DNA of 64,000 bases from Malaciobacter mytili LMG 24559 (GCF_003346775.1 NZ_CP031219.1:124001-188000), one strand, 5' to 3'. Positions 8,050 through 17,402 are shown, numbered from the stretch's first letter. Notes: generated by a model from the sequence alone, not told the origin. Translations and numbers: made by a program.

Positions 8050-8289
8050 ATGCACAACGAAGAATTAGAGATGATTGGAAGTTTAAAAGAAAAGAGTATG
8101 AATATACAAGATAGTGTTTATCAAATAATCTTCTTTATTCATAATAAAGAAGATTATGAAAGTGCAGCACAAGTTATAATTAGACATAAAATTTCAATGT
8201 CAAAACTAGCAAAAAATACTTTTAAACTTACACTTTTACAATTTGCAAAACTTGCAGATGTAGTTATTAAAATAAAAAGGGGTAAGTAA
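8050..8289 (+). CDS. Small helical protein, paralogue of the gene at 6693
   Basis: 79 residues, cytoplasmic, with start ATG preceded by AAGG. It aligns over about 57 residues with the product at 6693-6914 (VYQIIFFIHNKEDYESAA / VYEITNCIKTKKDFEQAS, LADVVIKI / LADKVIAL), so the two arose by duplication and now flank the SnoaL-like and dioxygenase genes. Predicted all-helical. No domain recognised. It is the last gene of the apparent operon and ends in a hairpin shared with trxB. Confidence 0.75.
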   Translation: MHNEELEMIGSLKEKSMNIQDSVYQIIFFIHNKEDYESAAQVIIRHKISMSKLAKNTFKLTLLQFAKLADVVIKIKRGK

Positions 8290-8300
8290 AATACTTACCC
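8280..8300. terminator. Bidirectional intrinsic terminator
   Basis: Perfect 9-base stem GGGTAAGTA / TACTTACCC with an AAA loop between convergent genes. On the minus strand it is followed by a run of five T, so it mainly terminates trxB. The plus-strand tail is weaker. Confidence 0.7.
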
Positions 8301-9224
8301 TAAAAATTCAATAATATTAACAGCAGCAGTAGCACCATCACCAGCAGCACAAACCACTTGCTTAGCAGCATCAATTCTAACATCACCAGCAGCATATAAA
8401 CCAGGAACAGAAGTTTTCATTTTTAAATCAACAATAACTTCCCCTTGCTCATTTACTTCACATAAAAATGAACCATCTTCTTGTTTAATTGGCTCATTTA
8501 ATACATCCCTTCCTACAAATACAAATACTCCTGGTACATTTAAATCTCTTATACTTCCATCTTCTTTACTCTTTACTTTTAGTCCTAATACCCCTGTATT
8601 ATCACCATATACCTCTTCTACACTTACATTTGTAACTTCTTCAATATTTTGTGTATGTTTCATATGCTCTATTGTACTAGGTGCAGCTTTATATGTATCT
8701 CTTCTATGTACTAAATAAACTTTACTACAAATTTTTGATAAATAAACAGCCTCTTCTAAAGCAGAATCCCCACCACCAATAACAGCAACTTCTTTATTCT
8801 TATAAAAAAATCCATCACAAGTAGCACAAGTAGAGATACCTCTACCAAAGAACTCTTTTTCACCTTTAAAACCAGCTTTCTTAGGAACAGAACCAGTAGC
8901 TAATAAAACCGCTTTAGATTCAAAAGTCTTACCATCAGAAGTAGTTAAAGTAAAAATATCATTATTCTTAGAAACAGAAGAAACTAAAGACATTTCATGC
9001 TTTAAACCAAACTTCATAGCTTGAGCAGGCCAAGACTGCATTAAATCTAAACCAGACATAACTTTATCTTGACCCGGGTAATTTTCAATTTCAGAAGAAC
9101 CAGTGATTTGACCACCAGGCATACCCATTTCGAACATAATAACGTTTTTTAAGCCACCTCTAGTTGCATATAAACCAGCTGTTAATCCTGCTGGTCCTCC
9201 TCCTATTATCGCTAAATCTAACAT
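8295..9224 (-). CDS. trxB: Thioredoxin-disulfide reductase
   Basis: 309 residues, the usual family length. It transfers electrons from NADPH through FAD to thioredoxin in the cytoplasm. The FAD-binding motif is [13 protein letters not shown] (8-20), the redox-active pair is C133/C136 in TCATCDGFF, the NADPH-binding motif is [10 protein letters not shown], and the C-terminal FAD motif is [20 protein letters not shown]. The gene is divergent from a 2-Cys peroxiredoxin, a natural partner because reduced thioredoxin regenerates such peroxiredoxins. The 194-base gap between them probably carries both promoters; I could not identify a clear operator. Confidence 0.97.
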   Translation of the reverse strand: MLDLAIIGGGPAGLTAGLYATRGGLKNVIMFEMGMPGGQITGSSEIENYPGQDKVMSGLDLMQSWPAQAMKFGLKHEMSLVSSVSKNNDIFTLTTSDGKTFESKAVLLATGSVPKKAGFKGEKEFFGRGISTCATCDGFFYKNKEVAVIGGGDSALEEAVYLSKICSKVYLVHRRDTYKAAPSTIEHMKHTQNIEEVTNVSVEEVYGDNTGVLGLKVKSKEDGSIRDLNVPGVFVFVGRDVLNEPIKQEDGSFLCEVNEQGEVIVDLKMKTSVPGLYAAGDVRIDAAKQVVCAAGDGATAAVNIIEFLG

Positions 9225-9418
9225 TTTTTAATCCTTATTATTGTATATTTATGATGGAATTATAGTCAGTAAAGGATAAAAATTATCTTAAGAAAAAGAT
9301 TATAAATAAATAAAACTTTTCTTAAAAATAAAATCTAAAAAAAAATCCATTAAATTACTTAAATAAAAATCATTATACTTCCACCATCAAAACAAAAAAA
9401 TATATTAAAGGAAAAAAA

Positions 9419-10015
9419 ATGTTAGTAACAAAAAAAGCTCCAGATTTTACAGCAACAGCTGTTTTAGCAGATGGACAAATTGTAGAGGATTTTAATTTAT
9501 ATGATAATATCGGAGAAAAAGGTGCAGTATTATTCTTTTATCCATTAGATTTTACATTTGTATGCCCATCAGAAATTATCGCTTTTTCAAAAAGAGCAGA
9601 TGAATTTAGAGAAAGAGGAGTAAATGTAATTGGTGTTTCTGTTGATTCTCAATTTTCTCACTTTGCATGGAGAGAAACTCCTGTTGAATTAGGTGGAATT
9701 GGAAGAGTTAAATATCCATTAGTGGCAGACCTTACAAAACAAATTGCAAGAGATTATGATGTATTATTTGAAGAATCAGTTGCTTTAAGAGGGTCTTTCT
9801 TAATTGACAAAGATGGGACTGTAAGACATGCTGTAATCAATGACTTACCATTAGGAAGAAATATTGATGAAATGATTAGAATGGTAGATACAATGTTATT
9901 TACTAATGAACATGGAGAAGTTTGTCCTGCTGGATGGAATAAAGGTGATGAAGGTATGAAAGCAGATAAAAGTGGTGTTGCTGAATACTTAGCTAAAAAT
10001 GAGGGTAAACTATAA
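9419..10015 (+). CDS. Typical 2-Cys peroxiredoxin (AhpC/TSA family)
   Basis: 198 residues. It reduces hydrogen peroxide, organic peroxides and possibly peroxynitrite in the cytoplasm. The peroxidatic cysteine is C49 in DFTFVCPSE and the resolving cysteine is C169 in GEVCPAGW. The GGIG element (92-95), found in peroxiredoxins that are inactivated by over-oxidation, is present. Regeneration is likely by thioredoxin and the TrxB encoded divergently. ATG is preceded by AAAGGAAAAAAA, a fair ribosome binding site. TATACT at 9374-9379 is a candidate -10 box. In Campylobacterota this gene is often annotated ahpC or tsaA; I leave the symbol open. Confidence 0.95.
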   Translation: MLVTKKAPDFTATAVLADGQIVEDFNLYDNIGEKGAVLFFYPLDFTFVCPSEIIAFSKRADEFRERGVNVIGVSVDSQFSHFAWRETPVELGGIGRVKYPLVADLTKQIARDYDVLFEESVALRGSFLIDKDGTVRHAVINDLPLGRNIDEMIRMVDTMLFTNEHGEVCPAGWNKGDEGMKADKSGVAEYLAKNEGKL

Positions 10016-10020
10016 TATAT

Positions 10021-10047
10021 AAAGAGTAAGATTTTTTCTTACTCTTT
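10021..10047. terminator. Bidirectional intrinsic terminator
   Basis: An 11-base perfect stem, AAAGAGTAAGA and its complement, with a T5 loop, lies between the convergent peroxiredoxin and histidine kinase genes and overlaps the kinase's last codons. T-rich on the plus strand after the stem. Confidence 0.7.
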
Positions 10048-11955
10048 TATAAGTGAAATAGGAATGATTATTTCAAAAACTGCTCCAAAATACTTTTGTT
10101 GTTTATATAAAAAATTTTCATTATAGGCTTTTATCTCTCCTTTCATACTTCTTACAATAATTTGTTCACTCATATAAAGTCCAATTCCTGTACCTTGGCT
10201 TTGATGTTTTGTTGTAAAATATGGCTCAAAAATTCTATTTATAATTTTTTCTTTTATTCCGCCAGCATTATCTTTTATCTTAATAATTGCCATATGATTA
10301 TCTTTTTTTATTTCAATTAATATTATCTTATCTTTAGTGTTATTATTTGAAAATGCATCTTTTGCATTATTTAAAATATTAATTAATACTTGAATAAGTT
10401 CATTTTTTATTGTATTAAAATTAAACTCTTCAACCTCTTTAATAACTTTAATATTTCTATTTTTTAAAACTATATTTATTAACTCTAAAGTTTTATTTAT
10501 TATCTCTTTTGAAGAAAAGATACTTATTTCTTTATTGTTTTTATAAAAATCACTAAAGTCATTAATTGTTTTTGAGAGATATTGTGCTGTATGATTTATA
10601 TTATCTAACCCTTCTTCTAACTCTTCATCAGTTAAAGAATAAAACTCTTTTTTAAATTTTAATCCAGTAGAAACAGTACTTATTAATGAAAGAGGCTGTC
10701 TCCATTGATGAGCAATATTGCCTAACATTTCTCCCATACTTGCAAGTTTTGATTGCTGTGCTAGATATTCTTGCTGTTTAGAGTGTTCTTTTATATATTC
10801 ATTTATAGATTTTTTATATTTTTTAAAAACATTTTCAAGTGTTTTTGAAATAAAAATACTAATTAATAAAATAAAAATAGTTGAAAATAAAAATATTAAA
10901 ATGATATTTTTTAAATAGTGGTCAAATTGTTTATCAAGAATATTTTTTCTTTCTTTTATGATTTTATTTACTTCATCTTCATAAAAGCCTTTTCCAATTA
11001 TCCAATCCCAATTTGTAATTATTTCAAAATAAGTAGTTTTAGTTTTATTTTTTTGATTATCAAATCTTTTATTTTGAGTATAAGTTATATATCCACTTTT
11101 TTTATTTAATGAAGTATCTATTATATACTGTAAAGACTTAGTTGAAATATTTTTTATCTCCTTAGCATTTTTTTGTATATACTCTTTAGTAGGATGATAT
11201 AAATAGTTCCCTTTTGTATCTAAAACAAAAATATACTCATTTTTATATTGTTGCTTTTTTATATAATTTAATACTTTTTGTTTTACTGTATTTTCATAAT
11301 CAATAAAATACTCTCCTGTTCCAATAAACCAATCAAAAGGCTCAAAGTGTTTATTAAAACCTATTTTTTTATATTGATTTGTCATATCACTAGGTTTATG
11401 ATACCACCATTTTAAAAAACCTTCTTTTTCTTCTTTTACTTGGGAAACGATTTGCCTTGTTAGATAATTTCCTTTTCCTTCTTTAAAATTATAAAAATTA
11501 GTTCCTTCAAGATGTCTAGCAACGGGCAGCAAAATACATTTATAATCAAAAGTATAAATATAAAAATAACCTCTTCCTTCTAAAAATTTAATATCTACTA
11601 AAGCATCTTTTATCATCTTTATAATTTCATTTTTAGGTTTAGTTTTATTTTCAAGATAGATTCTATTTGCAATATTATAAGCTTCATAAACTCTGTTTTT
11701 TAGTTGAGCTTTTAACTCTTCTTCCATCTCTTCTTGAATTTTAAAGATATAATTATTGATTTTTTGGATATCTGATTTAAGTTGTTCTTTTTTTTGTTGG
11801 ATATATTTTTCTTCTATTTCTTTTTTCTCTTTTTTAAAATTATTTTTATAATCCATATATAAAAATATTGAAATAATAATAAATATTGAAAAAGAAAATA
11901 AAAAAGGAGCATACTTTATAAATTTAAGTATTATATTTTCATATTTATATTTCAT
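10039..11955 (-). CDS. Sensor histidine kinase with double Cache periplasmic domain
   Basis: 638 residues. Membrane segments at about 16-33 and 349-370 enclose a periplasmic sensor with two Cache modules. The first ends in WFIGTGEYFIDYE (209-221) after GRGYFYIY (127-134). The second, shorter one runs EYIFVLDTKGNYLYHP (240-255) to WDWIIGKGFYEDEV (316-329). The cytoplasmic part has a coiled coil, phospho-acceptor H416 in IAHQWRQPL, and complete ATPase boxes ([35 protein letters not shown]). Cache domains commonly bind small carboxylates or amino acids. It is a paralogue of the kinase at 12070 on the opposite strand, and no regulator adjoins. Confidence 0.92.
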   Translation of the reverse strand: MKYKYENIILKFIKYAPFLFSFSIFIIISIFLYMDYKNNFKKEKKEIEEKYIQQKKEQLKSDIQKINNYIFKIQEEMEEELKAQLKNRVYEAYNIANRIYLENKTKPKNEIIKMIKDALVDIKFLEGRGYFYIYTFDYKCILLPVARHLEGTNFYNFKEGKGNYLTRQIVSQVKEEKEGFLKWWYHKPSDMTNQYKKIGFNKHFEPFDWFIGTGEYFIDYENTVKQKVLNYIKKQQYKNEYIFVLDTKGNYLYHPTKEYIQKNAKEIKNISTKSLQYIIDTSLNKKSGYITYTQNKRFDNQKNKTKTTYFEIITNWDWIIGKGFYEDEVNKIIKERKNILDKQFDHYLKNIILIFLFSTIFILLISIFISKTLENVFKKYKKSINEYIKEHSKQQEYLAQQSKLASMGEMLGNIAHQWRQPLSLISTVSTGLKFKKEFYSLTDEELEEGLDNINHTAQYLSKTINDFSDFYKNNKEISIFSSKEIINKTLELINIVLKNRNIKVIKEVEEFNFNTIKNELIQVLINILNNAKDAFSNNNTKDKIILIEIKKDNHMAIIKIKDNAGGIKEKIINRIFEPYFTTKHQSQGTGIGLYMSEQIIVRSMKGEIKAYNENFLYKQQKYFGAVFEIIIPISLIKE

Positions 11956-12069
11956 AAAATCTTTTTTAAAAAATTATAACAAAAAAGGGATAGATATAAT
12001 ATAAATATTTTAAAAAGTTTAAACATAAAGTACTATTGTGTATAATAAATAAAAATAAAGAATTCGGTG

Positions 12070-13977
12070 ATGTTATCAGAAAAAGAAAAATCAATATTAA
12101 AAATAATAAAATTATTTCCTTTATTTCTTATTATAACTTTTTCAATAATATGTTCTTATATATTTTTTATAGAGCATAATAAACATTATGTAAAAGAGAC
12201 AAATGCCTTAAAAGAAAAGTTTATTTATACTGAAAAAACAAAAATAAAAAATGAAGTAGAAAGAATCTATGAATATATTAGTTTTCATAAATCAAATAGT
12301 GAAAATGAACTAAAAGAACTTATAAAAAATCAAGTGGAAGAAGCTCATTTTATGATGAGTGGAATTTATGAAACTTATAAAAATGAAAAATCAAAAGATG
12401 AAATCATAAAAATAATCAAAGCCTCTTTAAATAAGATGAGATATTTAGATGGAAGAGGATATTTTTATATCTATGATTTAAAAGGAAATAATATTTTTCA
12501 TCCCATATTAAAGTTTTTAGAGGGTAAAAGTTTATGGGAGTATAGAGATATTACGGGAAAATTGATTATTCAAAATGGTATAAAAATATTAAAAGAGAAA
12601 AAAGAAACCTTTGATGAGTGGTATTGGGAAGAACCAACTACAAAAAAAGTAAAAAGAAAAATCGGTTTTCATAAAATGTTTGAACCTTATAATATTTTTA
12701 TAGGTTCAGGAGAATATATAGAAGATTTTGAAGAAGAGTTAAAAGATAAAATCTTAGAATATATTGGAAAAATCAAATATATAGATAATCAAGGTATAAC
12801 TATTATAAATCAAATAGGAACAATTTTAACACATACAAATAAAGACTTAATTGGAAAAAATGTATTTAATTTAAAAAACTCAAAAGATTTTAGTATTTAT
12901 AAAGAGATAATTGCTTTATCTAAAACTCAAAGTGGTTATTTAAGCTATGAAGATACTAGCCTTATAAATAAAACAGAATTTATAAATAAAATTAGTTATA
13001 TAAAAGCCTTAGAAAATTGGAATTGGATTATCTTTAGTTCTTTTTATAAAGATTCAGTAAATAAGCAAATACAAGATAGAGTTGAAAATTTAGAAAAAGA
13101 TGATAAGCAAACAGTTACTTCTTTTATCGTTTTAGCAATAATTTTAACTTTATTGATGCTTCTAATTTCTTATAGAATTACTAAAATTTTAGAAAAAAAC
13201 TTTTTAGAATATAGAAAAAGAATTTTAGAAAAAATTGAAGAAAATCGTGAAAAAGATAATATACTAGCACAACAATCAAAAATGGCAGCTATGGGAGAAA
13301 TGATAGCAAATATTGCCCATCAATGGAAACAACCCCTTTCGGTTATTTCAACTGCTGTTACAGGTTTGAAATTTGAAAAAGAGATGGGACTTTTAAAAGA
13401 TGAAGATTTTAATAGGGGATTAGATAGTATTTATAACTCTGTTATTCATCTTTCTTCTACAATAGATGATTTTAGAAACTTTTTTAAACCTAATAAAGAA
13501 AAAAAAGTATTTGATTTAAAAAATATAGTAGAAAAAACTTCAAAATTAATTAGTTCTCAATTTGATATTTATAATATTTATTTTGTAAAAAATATTCAAA
13601 ATGTAAAAATATTTGGTCAAGAAAATGAACTAGTTCAAGTAATGATAAATCTTTTAAATAATGCTAAAGATGCTTTAAAAGATAAAGAAGGGAAAAGACT
13701 TATATTTATTGATATTTATAAAGAAGATAAAAAAGCTTTTATTGTTATAAAGGATACAGCAGGTGGAATTCCTTCAAAAAATATAAATAAAATATTTAAT
13801 GCTTATTTTACAACAAAGGGTGAAGAGGGTACTGGTATAGGACTTTATATGTCAAAAAATATTATAGAAAAAAGCTTTGAGTCTACTATTAAAGTAGAAA
13901 ATAGCACCTTTATATATGAAAAAGAGCAGTTTTCAGGTGCTAAATTTACTATAGCTTTTTCTTGTGTGGAAGATTAG
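12070..13977 (+). CDS. Sensor histidine kinase with double Cache periplasmic domain
   Basis: About 635 residues, similar to the divergent gene at 10039-11955 along its whole length. Membrane segment at about 16-33, Cache module with GRGYFYIYDLKGNNIFHP and FIGSGEYIEDFE, a second module ending NWNWIIFSSFYKD, and a second membrane segment at about 352-369. Phospho-acceptor is about H417 in IAHQWKQPL, where Lys replaces the usual Arg of the group. ATPase boxes NLLNNAKDAL, VIKDTAGGI, FNAYFTTK and GTGIGLYM are present. I start at the ATG at 12070 rather than the GTG one codon earlier. The 3' end overlaps the convergent GP88-like gene by four bases. No cognate regulator is adjacent. Confidence 0.92.
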   Translation: MLSEKEKSILKIIKLFPLFLIITFSIICSYIFFIEHNKHYVKETNALKEKFIYTEKTKIKNEVERIYEYISFHKSNSENELKELIKNQVEEAHFMMSGIYETYKNEKSKDEIIKIIKASLNKMRYLDGRGYFYIYDLKGNNIFHPILKFLEGKSLWEYRDITGKLIIQNGIKILKEKKETFDEWYWEEPTTKKVKRKIGFHKMFEPYNIFIGSGEYIEDFEEELKDKILEYIGKIKYIDNQGITIINQIGTILTHTNKDLIGKNVFNLKNSKDFSIYKEIIALSKTQSGYLSYEDTSLINKTEFINKISYIKALENWNWIIFSSFYKDSVNKQIQDRVENLEKDDKQTVTSFIVLAIILTLLMLLISYRITKILEKNFLEYRKRILEKIEENREKDNILAQQSKMAAMGEMIANIAHQWKQPLSVISTAVTGLKFEKEMGLLKDEDFNRGLDSIYNSVIHLSSTIDDFRNFFKPNKEKKVFDLKNIVEKTSKLISSQFDIYNIYFVKNIQNVKIFGQENELVQVMINLLNNAKDALKDKEGKRLIFIDIYKEDKKAFIVIKDTAGGIPSKNINKIFNAYFTTKGEEGTGIGLYMSKNIIEKSFESTIKVENSTFIYEKEQFSGAKFTIAFSCVED

Positions 13978-14828
13978 TTTAAATACTCTTGCAAATCTTT
14001 ATGTTCTTCCAATACAAAAGCACTATTTTTATTAATATTTGTACCTCTTTTTGCTTCATGAATTAAAATATATCCTTCAAGGGAATTTCTTTTATATTCA
14101 AAAGCATTTTGTTCTGCAACTTCTGCTTCTAAAACTTTATATGAGTTATAGCTATTTAAAGATAAAAGATACTCTTTAATTGAAGAAGAACAAACAATAG
14201 CCACATCTATATTATTATCCAATAGAGTTTTTAACTCATCCCAAGTTTCAACTAATTTACCTTTATTTAAACCTGCCCTTGAGTAAATTAATGTGTAGTT
14301 TGCAGGAACTTTTTTCCTATTTTTTAAAATATTATATTTTGTATAATCAAAAAATTGAACATCTGGAAAAAGTTGCATAATATTTTGATACTCTTTTTCT
14401 TTATAAGTAAAACTCTCTTTTTCCCATAAAATATCTGAAGTTTTATTTAATTGAATTAATAGTTTAAAATTCTCTTTTTTTGCTTTTCTTTGTAGAGTTT
14501 TTATCTCTTTTATTAATTTTTCAAAAAAATCATCTTTTTGAACTAAAAACAAAAAAGTTCTTTTTATTCTTGCTTGTTTAATTTTATTTTTACTAAAGTG
14601 AGAGTTTTGAAATAATCCATTATGATAAATACAGGCAGTTACACAGCCATTTGTAGCATTTTTACATAAGTTGATTTTACTTAAATTAATAGCCTTATTA
14701 TCGTATTGTATACCATACATAGGTGCATGCATTATATTTTTTTGTGCAGCTAAATATAGTGTAGCTAATATTGTATTTCCTTCAATTTTTTTTGATAATA
14801 GATTTGTTGTATTGTAGTTATATTGCAA
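13974..14828 (-). CDS. GP88-like protein (phage gene product 88 family)
   Basis: 284 residues. The pattern CKNATNGCVTACIYHNG (three cysteines), then RIKRTFLFLVQKDDFFEKLIKEI, IQLNKTSDILWE, then LFPDVQFFDYTKY and PANYTLIYSRAGLNKG matches what I recall of the GP88 family, found mainly in phages and some bacterial genomes. The biochemical role is unknown. The start is a TTG with AAAGGAAAAGTT just upstream. No other phage gene is nearby, so it looks like a lone, domesticated or transferred gene. It sits between two sensor kinases and overlaps one by four bases tail to tail. The family call is from memory of its motifs and should be verified. Confidence 0.65.
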   Translation of the reverse strand: MQYNYNTTNLLSKKIEGNTILATLYLAAQKNIMHAPMYGIQYDNKAINLSKINLCKNATNGCVTACIYHNGLFQNSHFSKNKIKQARIKRTFLFLVQKDDFFEKLIKEIKTLQRKAKKENFKLLIQLNKTSDILWEKESFTYKEKEYQNIMQLFPDVQFFDYTKYNILKNRKKVPANYTLIYSRAGLNKGKLVETWDELKTLLDNNIDVAIVCSSSIKEYLLSLNSYNSYKVLEAEVAEQNAFEYKRNSLEGYILIHEAKRGTNINKNSAFVLEEHKDLQEYLN

Positions 14829-14888
14829 AACTTTTCCTTTTAAAGATTAAGTAGGGCGCGTATTATATAAAGATAAAGTTAAATAACA

Positions 14889-14894
14889 TATAAT
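14889..14894 (+). promoter_or_regulatory. Candidate -10 element of the frameshifted regulator and kinase pair
   Basis: TATAAT stands 21 bases before the ATG at 14915, which itself has AAAAGGG seven to eight bases upstream. An intact-looking promoter and ribosome binding site precede a reading frame that is broken after eight codons, suggesting a recent or reversible mutation. Confidence 0.5.
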
Positions 14895-14914
14895 AGAGTT
14901 ATAAAAGGGTTAGA

Positions 14915-15494
14915 ATGAAAAGAGTATTATTATATTGTTGAACAACTTGCTAATGAACTTATAAACCTTTCTTTTGATGTATTTAAGAGTACTTCTTATG
15001 AAGAATCAATCAATAAATATCTAAAAGAAAATTATGATTTTATTATTATTGATTTAGATACTTTTGATGCGCCAAAATTTTTAAATAAAATATTAAAATT
15101 AAATCCTAAACAAAGAATTATTAATCTAAGCAACTCTTTAGAACTTACAACTAAAGAAGGTTGTGAAACATGTATAAAAAATTATAATAAAAAAAGATTA
15201 CTTAAGCCATATGATTTAAGAATGATTTATGATTATTTAATAAACTTTGATGAAAGAGTTTGTTTAGATTACAACAAAGATTTAGAAAGTAGAAAATTAT
15301 CCCATGCTTTAAGTGAAATTTCTGAATTTGAGAGTTTTAAAATAAAAGAAGATGAACTGCTGATTTTTTTAGAAGAGCAAGATAAAAATGCTTTAACTTT
15401 AAGGGAGTTTTTCTTAATTATTGAAATTTTAAATAAATATGAAATTAATTATAAAATATTAGAACAATATAGCTTGCAAATATTAAGGAATTAG
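14915..15494 (+). pseudogene. Receiver-type response regulator, frameshifted near its start
   Basis: The ATG at 14915 reads MKRVLLYC and stops at 14939-14941. The frame that follows (from about 14937) is open to TAG at 15492-15494 but has no start codon in its first 90 codons. Restoring two bases in the TTATTATATT run near 14925-14936 joins the two parts into one protein of about 192 residues. It has receiver features: DFIIIDLDTF (acceptor Asp region), a switch Ser/Thr in INLSNS and the invariant KP in RLLKPYDLR. An unrecognised helical C-terminus of about 85 residues follows, ending SLQILRN. It abuts the PAS kinase gene, which would be its partner. A sequencing error, slippage or true pseudogene are all possible. 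Confidence 0.7.
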
Positions 15495-17402
15495 ATGACT
15501 AATCAAGTTTTAAAAGAAGATATTTATAAGTATTTAAATATTGCAAAAGGCATATATGTAGTTTTAGAAGTAGATTCTACAATACTTTTTGCAAATGATT
15601 ATGCATGTAATTTATTGGGTGTTCCTTTAGAAAAACTAGTAGGTATGAAGTGGATTGAACATTTTTTACCAGAAGAACTTAAAACTTATATATCAAATGT
15701 ATTTATTGAAATTTCTAAAAAAAATATGCAAATTAACGAATATGTTGAAAATGAAATTATTACTTTAAATGGAGAAAAAAAATTTATCTCTTGGAGAAAC
15801 TCTTATATTGAAGAAAATAAAAAAGTTTCAAAAATTGTATGTTTTGGTGAAGATATTGCAGAAAAAAGAGAAATTCAAAAATATATTGAAGAAAAAGAAG
15901 AGAGACTTAAAGCAATATTTGATTTTTCACCTTTAGGAATTTTAATCTCAGATAAAACAGGAAAAATGATAGAAGCTAACTTATCTTTTTTAAATATGTT
16001 AGGCTATTGTCAAGATGAGATAATTGGCAAATCTTATTTAGATATTACTCATAAAGATATAATTAGTTTAAATGAAGAGTATTTTAATAAACTTATTGAT
16101 AATGAAATAGGAATGTATAAAATTACTAAAAAATATATAACAAAAAATAATGAACTAATTTGGGGAAATGTAACAGTATCTACAATAAAAGATGATTATA
16201 ATGAGATTTTATATGTTTTAGCAATAATAGAAGATATTACTGAGATGAAAAAAAGAGAAGAAGATATTATTGCTCAAAGAAAATTTCTACATACTATTAT
16301 CGATGAAAATCCAAATATTATTATGGTAAAAGATTATGATGGGAAGTTTGTTTTAGCAAATCAAGCTATAGCAAAACTTTATAATACCACTACTGAGAAC
16401 CTAATTGGTAAAACAGATGAAGATTTTAATCCAAATAAAGAACAAGTTGAACATTATTTATCAAATGTTAGGGAAATAATGCATTCAGATGAAACAAAAG
16501 TAGTATATGAAGAATCAACAGATAGCTTAACAGGAAAAGTAAAATATTATCAATCTATTAAAAAACCAATAGTTGATAAATATGGTAATAAACAGATTTT
16601 AATTATTGCAAATGATATTACAGAGATAAAAGAGACACAAAAAAAATTAAAAGATAATGAAGAGATGATTCATCATCAATCAAAAATGGCAGCTATGGGT
16701 GAAATGCTTGAAAATATTGCTCACCAATGGAGACAACCTTTATCTGTAATTACAACAAGTGCAAGTAGCGTAAAAATTCATAAAGAGATGGAAACTTTAA
16801 CAGATGAGTTTTTAGATGAGGTATTAGATGCAATAGTAAAATCAGGAAATCATCTTTCTCAAACAATTGATGATTTTAGAGACTTTTTCAAACCAGATAA
16901 AGAAAAAGTTGAATTTAATATAGCAATTACATATAAAAAAGCGTTATTTTTAGTAAGTTCAAAATTAAAAAATAGAGAAATTAAAATTATTGAAAATATT
17001 AAAGATATAAAACTATATGGTTTTGATAATGAATTAATTCAAGTAATTATGAATCTTATAAATAATGCAAGAGATGCCTTAGAAGAGAAAAAAATAGAAT
17101 ATAAACTTATTTTTATAGATATTTATAAAGATGAAGAAAATAATGCAGTATTGAAAATATTGGATAATGCAGGAGGAATCCCTGTTAATATTATTGGAAA
17201 AATTTTTGACCCTTACTTTACAACAAAACACAAAAGTTTAGGTACAGGAATAGGCCTTTATATGTGTGAAGAGATTTTAGTAAAACATATGAATGGACAA
17301 ATTCGTGTAAAAAATAAAGAGTATGAATATAAAAATAAGCAATATAAAGGTGCAGAGTTTACTTTAAAAATACCTATTTTAGAAAAACAAGAGGAGATAT
17401 AA
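15495..17402 (+). CDS. Cytoplasmic sensor histidine kinase with three PAS domains
   Basis: 635 residues without membrane segments. PAS domains lie at about 10-128, 138-252 (DFSPLGILISDKTGKMIEANLSFL) and 263-380 (ENPNIIMVKDYDGKFVLANQA), each ending in a PAC-like strand and DIAEKRE, DITEMKK or DITEIKE. The phospho-acceptor is H410 in IAHQWRQPL. ATPase boxes [27 protein letters not shown] and GTGIGLYM are complete. It should sense a cytoplasmic or redox cue, as PAS domains often bind haem, flavin or small molecules; no ligand-binding signature is obvious. It begins directly after the stop of the frameshifted regulator, with AAGGAATTAG as ribosome binding site, so the two formed one operon. Confidence 0.92.
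   Translation: MTNQVLKEDIYKYLNIAKGIYVVLEVDSTILFANDYACNLLGVPLEKLVGMKWIEHFLPEELKTYISNVFIEISKKNMQINEYVENEIITLNGEKKFISWRNSYIEENKKVSKIVCFGEDIAEKREIQKYIEEKEERLKAIFDFSPLGILISDKTGKMIEANLSFLNMLGYCQDEIIGKSYLDITHKDIISLNEEYFNKLIDNEIGMYKITKKYITKNNELIWGNVTVSTIKDDYNEILYVLAIIEDITEMKKREEDIIAQRKFLHTIIDENPNIIMVKDYDGKFVLANQAIAKLYNTTTENLIGKTDEDFNPNKEQVEHYLSNVREIMHSDETKVVYEESTDSLTGKVKYYQSIKKPIVDKYGNKQILIIANDITEIKETQKKLKDNEEMIHHQSKMAAMGEMLENIAHQWRQPLSVITTSASSVKIHKEMETLTDEFLDEVLDAIVKSGNHLSQTIDDFRDFFKPDKEKVEFNIAITYKKALFLVSSKLKNREIKIIENIKDIKLYGFDNELIQVIMNLINNARDALEEKKIEYKLIFIDIYKDEENNAVLKILDNAGGIPVNIIGKIFDPYFTTKHKSLGTGIGLYMCEEILVKHMNGQIRVKNKEYEYKNKQYKGAEFTLKIPILEKQEEI

Noticed and set aside
13974-14828. Prophage remnant around the GP88-like gene
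   Set aside because: Flanking genes are signalling genes; there is no integrase, capsid, tail or lysis gene within reach.
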